The notes under the pieces: model-generated
The model's database searches: none
The model's input: only the letters and a program-made list of their open reading frames with translations
What the model was told of the DNA's origin: nothing
Made by a program: the position numbers and the translations under genes
NCBI GenBank assembly: GCA_028023455.1
Contig: JAQFVV010012398.1
Location: forward strand, 3,372,682-3,436,681
DNA: 64,000 nt
Direction of reading: 5' to 3'
Origin: Epiperipatus broadwayi
Lineage: Eukaryota; Onychophora; Udeonychophora; Euonychophora; Peripatidae
Shown: positions 23,764 to 32,773 of the stretch, one piece after another
Layout: the number at the start of each line of letters is the position of its first letter
How positions within the stretch are numbered: the stretch's first letter is position 1

Positions 23764-24335
23764 AACTTTTACATATGTAAACCTACAACTACAGATTGCC
23801 AATGTAACCACAGCAATCCAGGTTATGTAAACCTTTTGTAACTAATCCACAGCTTGTAAAAATTCCTCCAGTCCTGGGTAAAATCAATAAATCAACTTTT
23901 ATATATGCAAATTTACAACTACAGATTGCTCATGTAACCAAATCAATCTACGTAAAAACCCTTGTAACTAATCCACAACACGTAAAAATTCTTGTAATCT
24001 TGTGTAAATCAATTTTTACATACATAAATCTACATCTATGGATTGCCTATGTAACCACATCAATCCAAGCTATGTAAAACCCTTGTTACTAATCCATAGC
24101 ATGTAAATTTTCTGTAATCTTGTGTAAATCAACTTTTATGTATGTGCACCTAGAATTGCTGATGCCCATGTGTACCACAGCAATCCAAACTATGAAAAAC
24201 CCTTTTAACTAATTCACAACATGAAGAAATTTGTGTAAATGAATAAAGCAACTTTTATATATGTAAGCCTACAACTGCTGATTGCCCATGTACACACCAC
24301 AATCCAAGCTATGCAAAAACCCTTGTAACTTTTTA
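23764..24335. repeat. Minisatellite, unit about 120 bp, five units
   Basis: CAACTTTTA-type unit starts lie at 23764, 23893, 24010, 24130 and 24249 (spacings 129, 117, 120, 119). Each unit carries a conserved core with ACAACTACAGATTGCC, AACCCTTGTAACTAATCCAC and TGTAAA. Confidence 0.9.
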
Positions 24336-27300
24336 AGATAAATAAAGCTTATCATTGAAACATAATAGTAATGATGATGATGAAAGTTTAATTAAATTAC
24401 AACACAAATAAATCATTCTTATTTTTTGACTATTTACAAAATATCTTAAAATATTTCAATAAGCTGAAAAATAAATAAAGTAATAAATGATTTAATATAG
24501 TTTAAATTATAATTATTAATACACAAATTGTAAGCAGTATCAAATAAACAGATATGTATGTGACCACGTATGTATGTCTAATAATATCAAATATTTCAAT
24601 TATTAAAAAACTAATAAATATTCTAATTTAGCCAAATATAAATAATTGAATGTTAAACATATATATAATAAGTGCACACACATATATGCATATCGAATAT
24701 AAAAATAAAATATTTCAGTTATTAATTATAATTAGTTTTACATTATAAATAAAATTATTATTAGTTTTAAATTACAAACAAAAAATTTTAAAATAAAGAA
24801 GCATTACTTCTTTGAAAGTGCTCTTGAAAGTTTTTTTCAATCTTTTTCTCTTTTTTCACAAATGTTAAGAATGATTTTCAAACTCAATTCTATCTGTTGA
24901 TTAACTTTTTAGTCATCTTTTCTAATTTCATTCAAAAGTTGTTTACATGCATTTATCATAAGAATTTTTCCTCTCTTTTTTAAAAAAAAAAAAAAAAAGA
25001 TGTGAAACAAATTCCAGTGAAGTAGATTTTTTTCATTTCTTAGCATTGTATTCAATGAAACATGGACAGTGTATACAGGTGACCGTAAATTTCCTTTGTT
25101 TCTCCATATATAGAAAGAAAGCAGTCTATATATAGCATACAACACTGGAATCTCAAAATCAATAAGTTGACTTATATAGATTGTTGGCATGATATGTCAT
25201 TGATAGCATAAACATAAGATAAATGCTGGAGATTTTCATCTTTATTTGGCTTTTATAATTTCATGAATTTCAATCAGGCAAGAGATCTATTTCTCAATAT
25301 TGGGCAATAAAATTATGGAGAAGATATCTTGCTGTTCTATTCTGGGAGTTCAAACTTGACTAACATGGAGACTAGTAGAATTTGACTTTTCTTTGAAACT
25401 GGATTTCTATATACTACAAGCTATTTGATTTTAAATAATTTATAATATTTTAAAATATAAAATAGAATTTAATCAATCAACAGTTAAGACATTTCAAACT
25501 TTATTTTAAATAATTACTAAACATAAATTTTGTCTGTGTTTATCATTTCTTTTTTAAAAAGCTTTAAAGTATATGCACTCACTCACTATGTTGTATACCA
25601 TGAGATCAATCTGTTTTAAAATATTAAACAATAATGATGATAAAATATCACCTTGAAGTCCTCCTAAAATTCAACAATATTGATAGAGTTGTTGTTAAAT
25701 TATTCTTAGACCATTATTTTTCCCCTAAAACATTCAAATCATTTAATCAGATTCTGAGTAAAATCTATTTTATACAATATTAAAGAAAATATAGTGGGAT
25801 ACAATTTATTCAAAAAAATCTGGACAAATAAAAAGAAAAGGACATGTGCATTGGTTTTTAACAACAATATAATCAAATAATGTAAGATGATTACAATCAA
25901 TCAGACAAAAAAAAACAATTCTATATAAGAGTTAAGATTTTATTTGCAAGAAGTCTTTTATAAAATGTCTTTCAAATGTGAAGGTCTAAAACAACTCTGA
26001 AATTATTAATGCAATCTTCTTTAAACTTTAGCAAGTTTAAGAAAATTAGGAAAATTATAGTTTTTAATAAAACCAGAAAGTAACAAAGAAGAGTAGTAAT
26101 GGACCCAATGTGTTCCAGAAAAAAGATGATTGTTTCTCCAAGTTGCTTGCAACACTATCTCTGAAGTAATGTACCTGTTACATAGTGACAGAGTTCAACT
26201 AATCACTATAAAAAGTTTAAGTGCCTGGATATCTGAATCATAAATTATGTGATGATATGTTTTGTACTTTCATCATCTTCAATGCTCTTATTATTATCAT
26301 AGAGTCTTGAAAACCACTTAAAAACATTTTTGCTATTCACAGCTTCATTGCTATACATGGTACAAATCATTTTAAATGTTTCAATAAAAGTTTTGTCTAC
26401 TTTAAAATAAAATTTAACATTAATATATTGTACTATTATGGATTAAGATACAAAATACACTCACATTTCATATTATAACTATAATCATTATATAACAAGT
26501 GCATTACTTTAGATATGGTGTTGCAGGAAGCTTGGGGAGAAAACCAATCACCAGTCATTTTTTCACTGATATACATGATGTATTCTGTACACTATTCATA
26601 ACAGAAAATATTTTATCATAGTCTAAACTTGACTGTAACTTAAAATGTTTAATAGCATATGCAATATCATTATTGTAGAAGTAATCAAGAGAAGTATTTT
26701 TATTATGCAATCTAAATTCAGAAAATGAAGTGAAACATCATCAGAATACAAAGTAAAATTACAACAAAATTGATTCTTTTTTAATAATCTTTAATAAAAA
26801 ACAAAACTTTTTAAATTTTTTTGATAAACTATATGCAAACATTTTTTAAATATATTTTTGTTAAACCATTTTTTTAATATCCATATCTGATTTTCTAAAA
26901 TCAATAAAGTTGTAACAAAATATTATATTTTGTGTTTTAATATATTGCTTATGATAATATAATTTTCTTTTAGTAAATTTTTTAAACATGACAAATAAAA
27001 AAAATGTATAGAGTATTTGATATATGTGTATATATAAATCAATTAAATTATTATACAGTTGGTTAAATAATTACATATCATAGTTAATATCTATTAATGA
27101 AATAAGAAATTGCAATTCAAACTAAATCATTTTCCATAACAAAAAAAAATTTTTTTTAATAACATCATTTAATAATTGATTCCTGCATGGTATGATGCAG
27201 AAACAGAATGGTTAATCCTGGAGTCCTGAGCAATAAATTATTTAATTATTTATTTATAATCAGTTAATGAGTTTATAATTTACATGAATAAAAAATATTC

Positions 27301-28190
27301 ACTATGTGGATTATGTAAATCAATAGAAAAAGTGATGAGATTAAAAAAAAAATTAATTTTGGATAAATTTCTTTGAATGTAATCGTTTGGTCATGAGAAT
27401 TGACTAGAATAATACTGTTTAATCTCAATAAAAAATATATTATAATGACAATAGTAATGAATCTAAAATAGTATTATCAAGAGATAAATCTGAAACATTA
27501 ATGACAATTTTTATTTTACAATTAATCAAGAAATTGTGAAATGAACAAAGTAAATTACTCAGCTCATGTGATGAATCTTAATCAAAATGTATTGGAATCC
27601 AACTGTAAACTTTCATATAATTAAGCTTTTAATAAGCCATGGATTTTATTCAATCTATGTTTAATGATTTTATATATAAATTACAAATGTTAATGCAAAA
27701 ACATAGTTAACCATGTGATTGTTAAGATGCAAAATCTGTTATATTTAAAAATGTGTTAAACGTATGAGAAAATCTGAGAATAAAATGTTTCTTCTAATCT
27801 CTTAAAAATATAATTTTATCTACATGAGAAAACAGTATATTTACAGAAAGTTATCTAGAAAGTTCACAGAAAGATACTCATTTTACTTCCATAAAATGTA
27901 GTCTATTGTTTTTAATGGATGGGATATAAAAGGTGAAATCAATAAACATTGAAGCTCTTAATCATATTCTGTCAATGAAAATAATTTTCTGAAAACCATA
28001 CATCAGTTGTCATTAATATAACCAAAGCATATGTTTTTATCATCAAAACATAATTATCATTAGTTGTCTGCTAAAATTCAGATACTATTCACCCATCCTG
28101 TAATCTTCTCCAAGTTTTTCTAAAGGTTGCTTTAACTTTCAGACAATCTTTACTATTTTCATAAAATCATCACTTGACTTCTAACAATGA
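24336..28190. other. AT-rich DNA without a supported gene
   Basis: About 3.9 kb. A 93-codon minus-strand frame at 24909-25190 has a coding-like patch but runs through a poly-T tract and lacks splice context. I see nothing else that can be named. Confidence 0.5.
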
Positions 28191-28197
28191 TTATATG

Positions 28198-28634
28198 TTA
28201 TATTTCTACTGTTAATATCAAGCCACAAATACATCCAACATATAGACAAACAATATAATACCCAAATTGTTGACAGAAAAAGTTAAATATATAATTAGCT
28301 AACTTGAAAACTGTTTTAGAACATAGATTAAGTATTGAATTAATGGCTATCTGAAAGAATTTTCTACAAGGATTTATAAGTACAAAGACATTTATATTGA
28401 CAGTCAATACTACTAACAGAATAAATGAAACACTATTGTTAATCAAACTAATTATCATAAGTAGGAAGATTTTTTTTATTAAGTGAATTTTATAAAAGTT
28501 TATAGAACATGGGCCATTTTGTTTAAATATCCCAATCAAAAAAATTAAAAGAGCCACAAGACAAAAAGTGAAACAACAGGTTGATGAAAATATGGATTTC
28601 AGAATAGTTGTAATTTTGCATATAATGAGAATTG
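28198..28634 (-). CDS. Candidate exon of a multi-pass membrane protein
   Basis: On the minus strand an excellent acceptor (TTTCTGTTTTGTTTAAG) is followed by about 145 codons open to TAA at 28198. The peptide is strongly hydrophobic, with four or five potential membrane segments of about 20 residues (FTFCLVALLIFLIGIF; FLLMIISLI then FILLVVLTVNINVFVLI; the last ending GYYIVCLYVGCICGLIL). There is no ATG at the upstream end, which fits an internal or terminal exon. No family is recognised. An open frame of this length is unlikely by chance at this AT content, but AT-rich random sequence also tends to read as hydrophobic residues. Confidence 0.35.
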
Positions 28635-28820
28635 AAAATGTCTTAAACAAAACAGAAAGTTACTTTTAACAGTTTCATTTATTTATATATTTTTCTATTA
28701 TTTAAATATTTATCATACGCAGTATTTATTATTCTATTATTAGCCTAAATTCAAGAAGGATCATGGGATAATGCAATTTTTTTCTCATAGAGTCATGAAA
28801 ATATTTATTTACAAACTATT

Positions 28821-29331
28821 TAATAGTAATATTAGTGATTAATCCAATGCACATGTGCTTTAAAGATAAATTATAAATGAATACTCAATTTTTCCAGACA
28901 CGAGATATAGTATTTTAGAAAGAATGAAATGAATCCACCCATTCTTTCAGACTCAAATGTTTATGTATGGGCAAATCTGAAGTGTGTGAAAATAAGAGTG
29001 TGATGGTGTTACATTATCACTTTAAATTACATTTGTTATGTTTGAACGAATGACACTTGTGAAATCCTTACAATTTATGAACCGTCATTCTTTAGTTGAA
29101 ATTAAACATATATAATGAGATGTAATTTAAAGTGATCATATAACACCATCATGCTCTTATTTCCACAAACTTCAGATATGCCCATACATAAACGTTTGGG
29201 TCCAAAAGAATAGGTGGATTCATTTCATTCTTTCTAAAATACTATATCTCGTGTCTGGAAAAATTGAGTATTCACTTATAATTTATCTTTACAGCACATG
29301 TGCATTGGCTTAATCGTTAATATTACTATTA
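28821..29331. mobile_element. 511-bp foldback element (family C)
   Basis: The left arm from TAATAGTAATATTAG (28821) mirrors the right arm ending at 29331. Each arm is about 230 bp, with blocks such as TTCCAGACACGAGATATAG on the left and the complement CTATATCTCGTGTCTGG on the right. The centre is near 29068. There is no ORF and I found no hammerhead core in it. The arms have diverged modestly. Confidence 0.9.
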
Positions 29332-30221
29332 CATAAAAAAAAACAACAACATAGTACTATATAAAATAATATCTCATTACAAACTATTATAAAAGTAAAA
29401 ATAATTTTTTTTATTTATGTTTGTATAATAAAAAGAGCTGTAAGTTTGATATCAAATAGCCACATGTGTTTCACGAATTGCAGGTTGCCGACTTTTGTTA
29501 TACTGTTCTTTGGAATGCATTTTTATGTAATGCTGAATTGCATTTTTTCCTTTACAAACAAGGACATGTAAATTATAATTGATTGTATATGACGAGGTTG
29601 TGTGAATGTTAAATATTCTATAAGGTTTTTATCTGTTTATGATATTACTCTGCATATTAATCTATTGGAATTCTTTATAACATATTTTCAAGTTAATTTA
29701 TATTGATTTTCTCTAATAAAAAGTGTTGCAGCTGATATAAACAAATTATATAAATATTAAAAATAATAATCAAATGATTGGTGACTTATGAAACCATGTA
29801 ATATTTGAATAATAGAAGTATTGTATTGGAATTTTCATCAACAATTTGTACAGATATATTTAAATAACCATAGGGCAGAGTTCATATAGTGTCTACATAT
29901 AATAATGACAAATTGAGCATTTAACAGTTTATTCATTTAGAATTAATTCTGGAACCTTTAGTTGTGACTCCATTAATCGACCATTGTGCTAAACAAATTT
30001 GTTCCATGATTTGTCTGTTGTTAATCTTTTTAAATATTTTATTACATCCATATACAATAATGGCTTTCAACTTAGGTGTATTTATTTTAATTTCAGACAT
30101 CTATGGATTTTGCTAGTATATGTAATTAGAGAAGTTTAAACCCAGACTTTCAAGCTCCCTTTTGTCATCCACTCCATATTATACAATTTATACACATGAC
30201 CATATACATGGAAAAAACATA

Positions 30222-30283
30222 AATGATTTCCAATATATATATTTCATGCTGAACCTATACATGTCAGTTGGTCCAGATCATCA
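30222..30283 (-). ncRNA. Hammerhead motif, family A copy 2, left arm
   Basis: On the minus strand: ATGATC, then CCAA, CTGACAT (the last core base is changed), a stem-loop ending AGCAT, GAAAT (plus-strand ATTTC at 30241-30245), an AT-rich stem III, then TTGG and AATCAT that re-pair with stem I. The core substitution lowers the chance of activity. Confidence 0.55.
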
Positions 30284-30501
30284 TCTCCCACACACATATA
30301 ATCAGTATTCAGTTTATATTAAGATAGCAAATCTTCAAACTTTAATGGATAGGCTTCAATTTTCTCCACTACCCAACTCTTCAGCTATTGATATCATTGA
30401 AAATCTGGAAAGAGGAGAAGATTGTTGCATGTCCATTAAAGTTTGAAGATTTTTTATCTTAATATAAACTGAGCACTGATTAAATATATGTGTGGAAGAT
30501 G

Positions 30502-30560
30502 ATGATCTGGACCAACTGACAAGTGTTGGTTTAGCATGAAATACATATATTGGAGATCAT
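30502..30560 (+). ncRNA. Type I hammerhead ribozyme motif, family A copy 2, right arm
   Basis: Stem I outer pairs ATGATC (30502-30507) with GATCAT (30555-30560); inner pairs CCAA (30512-30515) with TTGG (30550-30553). Core CTGACAA lies at 30516-30522; the functional type would be CTGANGA, so G8 reads A here. Stem II pairs GTGTT (30523-30527) with AGCAT (30533-30537) around a 5-nt loop. GAAA is intact at 30538-30541. Stem III is ATA/TAT with a CA loop, and cleavage would follow ATA at 30549. One core change, CpG to CpA in origin, separates it from consensus. Confidence 0.65.
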
Positions 30561-30930
30561 TTACGTTTTTTCCATGTATGTGGTCATGTTTATCAATTGT
30601 ATAAGATGGAGTGAATGATTAAAGGGAGTTTAAAAGTCTGGATTCATACCCCTCTAATTACATATACAGTATTAGTAAACTCCACAGAAGTTTGAAATGA
30701 AAATGAATACATCTAAGTTGAAAGCCAATATTGGATATGGGTGTAATAAAATATTAAATTATTTTTTAAAAAAAATTATACTGTTGAGAAAAAAAAGGTT
30801 ATTCATGAAATATAAATTAAACCATAATCATTAAGTAATTTTCTCAAATATTACCAGTTCCATATGCTTAATAATTAATAATAATTTCTTTTTGAATAGT
30901 AGAATGAGTGCTGAGAAAGGCAATTAGATA

Positions 30931-31085
30931 ATTAAAACAGGCAAAACTTTCCTACAGTAGTGCCACTCAGTGCAAGCCAGAATAATCTATGGATGCCAGA
31001 AGGCTTGTGTATAAAATCCCTATCTAGTGCCTACTCTGGCTTGCACTGAGTGACACTACTATATGGAGAGTTTTGCCTGTTTTAA
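30931..31085. mobile_element. 155-bp palindrome of the family D repeat
   Basis: ATTAAAACAGGCAAAACT at 30931 mirrors AGTTTTGCCTGTTTTAAT ending at 31085. Inside, CACTCAGTGCAAGCCAG faces CTGGCTTGCACTGAGTG. Arms are about 60 bp with a 35-bp spacer. The arm matches the first 70 bp of the tandem repeat at 56548-57441, so this is an inverted, shortened copy of that family which has lost the ribozyme part. Confidence 0.9.
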
Positions 31086-31259
31086 TAACAGTTATAAGAA
31101 ATCATAAGAAATGGTGATCTTGTGGTGTTTAGTGGCCATTAGATAATGAAAACTAGCAATTTTTGTGTAATTGCATAATAGCAGTAAATTTTTTTTTTAA
31201 ATTTTTTTACAATAATAAAATTATGCTAAAAAAATTATCAAACAGACAACTGGTACAAA

Positions 31260-32075
31260 TAATAAACCAGCTATCATTATCATCATAATTTTTAACCATT
31301 ATCAATCCACTACAGTGTGAATGTATCTCCAAGTTCAATCTATCTTCTCCAATCTCTACACTCTCTTCTCCACATCACCCTAGCATAGGGATGGGAAATT
31401 GTTTTGGCTTGGGGGCCACAGAGGTTGGTGGAAGGCCACCTTGGGGCCACTTTGTGGAAGCAAAGGTTAGCAGAGGGCCGCACCTTTTTTATGACCCAAT
31501 AAACACACTGCTTTATTCCTTGTATTTTCCAAAGAAATATTTGTTTGTCCATTGTTCATTAAACACACAACATTCATCACCAATTTTACATTTTTTTGGA
31601 GGGTTCATAGTTTCACTAAAATTGGAAATGTATATATTTGCTAATGCAAAGACAAAATTGAAATTAACCAGATCAACTGGAAAATCACTGTGCATCGTAG
31701 CTACACTGCATATGTGTATTGACATGGCCATCCTAATGGAAAATATGAGACAAATCTTTGACCGCACACAGGAAAGAAATCTTAGTTCAAGGTGAATTTT
31801 TCTCATTGTTTAGGCAAGCCACATAAAAACTCTTACTGGGCCACATGTAACCCTCAGACCGCTATTTGCCCACCCCTGCCATAGCACATTTCCTTATCTG
31901 TTTCATCCATCTTATGCATTGTTTCTTTCTAGGTCTATTGCAATCTCTTGGAATTCCATTTAAGATTTCAATTGTTCATCTATTATCATCTCTTCTAGAA
32001 ATATGTCCAGCCCATCTTCACTTCAGCCTCTTAATTCTTTTAATGATGTCAGTAACACCTGTGTTTTTCACCATA
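31260..32075 (-). mobile_element. 3' end of an RTE LINE, second copy, split by a hAT MITE
   Basis: On the minus strand, 32060-31880 encodes the C-terminal block of the RTE reverse transcriptase (GVTDIIKRIKRLK, WAGHIS, then TIEILNGIPRDC). The DNA matches the RTE copy at 63860-64000 with few differences. After the inserted MITE (31386-31878) the frame resumes with the last residues (WRREC, DWRR) and a short 3' tail. Stops interrupt it. Confidence 0.85.
31386..31878. mobile_element. hAT-superfamily MITE (493 bp) with 8-bp target duplication
   Basis: The left end TAGGGATGGGAAAT is an altered copy of the complement of the right end TTTGCCCACCCCTG. This is the CAGGGGTGGGCAAA terminus known from hAT-Charlie elements. 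The flanks CCCTAGCA (31378-31385) and CCATAGCA (31879-31886) match at 7 of 8 bases. The interior is rich in gGGCCAC-type words on the left and complementary words near the right end. It has no transposase; ORFs here are not genes. Confidence 0.9.
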
Positions 32076-32439
32076 TATATATATATATATTGTAACCATA
32101 TATTTTAGTATAAAATATATTAATTGATGTAACTAGTATAAAAATTTTTCTTTCTTCTTTTGGTGATTTGATTGGCTTGATTTGCACTTTGAACAGATTA
32201 CTCTCTTATATTATTTTAATAAATTTAAGTTTGCTTCTTCCCATATACTAACTCATATCAAAACGTTTAACTTTTTAAAAATTTGACAACACATTAAAAT
32301 TTGGTAAAATATTATTAAAAATAATATTTTATTTTTATTTGTTTAAAATGATCTTAAATTATTATTTCCATTGAATTAAAAAAACCATTTGTTCAATTAA
32401 AATTAATTATTAAAAATAAATACAGTAATTACGTATGTG

Positions 32440-32729
32440 TCTCAATGTAAAAAAAGAAAAGAGCGCGAATTTAAGAGAAGATCGTCTGATAGTTTGCTTT
32501 TGGAGGGAGAAAGAAAAGAAAATGGTAAAGGCAAATGGTGTAAATTTGATAAGCTTATTTTAAAATAGTTAACAAGTAAACGGATTACCACAAAATTTGC
32601 TATAAACGTAAAAATAACATAGTGGTATTTAACTATAAGATGAATTGCTAAATTTAAAAATCTGTTCAAGTCGGCTGGCCAAGTGGATCAAATCACCGGT
32701 AAAAAATTTTCCAATATTACATTTTTAAA
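32440..32729 (+). promoter_or_regulatory. CpG-richer probable promoter and 5' UTR
   Basis: In a region otherwise nearly free of CpG this stretch has GAGCGCGAA, ATCGTC, AACGTA, GTCGG and CACCGG. It ends at the ATG of the candidate exon at 32730. At 32675-32700, GGCTGGCCAAGTGG resembles a tRNA A-box, so part of it may be an old SINE head. No TATA box is obvious. Confidence 0.35.
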
Positions 32730-32773
32730 ATGTCGGAGCTTCCCAGTTTAAAAGAATTAATTGCAAGAGTTTG
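32730..32773 (+). CDS. Candidate first coding exon, unknown gene
   Basis: ATG at 32730 with A at -3 opens 14 codons (MSELPSLKELIARV) followed by TG and a strong donor, G|GTATGT, at 32774. The exon would end in phase 2. Codon content (TCG GAG CTT CCC) is unlike the AT-rich surroundings. The next exon must lie downstream on the plus strand; I could not identify it. The protein family is not recognised. Confidence 0.45.

Larger units (their letters stand above)
30125..30660. mobile_element. Foldback element, family A copy 2 (best preserved inverted dimer)
   Basis: The left arm starts at about 30130 with TTTAAACCCAGACTTT and mirrors the right arm ending AAAGTCTGGATTCATACCC at about 30650. Arms are about 230 bp around a spacer of roughly 60 bp (near 30355-30430). 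Both arms hold a hammerhead motif, so the two ribozymes lie on opposite strands. The 94-codon ORF at 30162-30446 is not a gene. Confidence 0.85.

Noticed and set aside
24909-25190. 93-codon minus-strand frame with a coding-like patch (SPVYTVHVSLNTM)
   Set aside because: Runs through a 17-A/T homopolymer and lacks convincing splice sites or a recognised domain; not enough to call an exon.
26735-26755. CATCATCAG word, complement of a hammerhead core (CTGATGATG)
   Set aside because: No GAAA strand, stem II or stem I partner nearby; a chance match.
30162-30446. 94-codon plus-strand ORF
   Set aside because: Lies within the inverted arms of foldback family A; the frame is a by-product.
32675-32705. 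tRNA-like A-box (GGCTGGCCAAGTGG)
   Set aside because: No B-box or cloverleaf follows; it cannot be called a tRNA gene or SINE.
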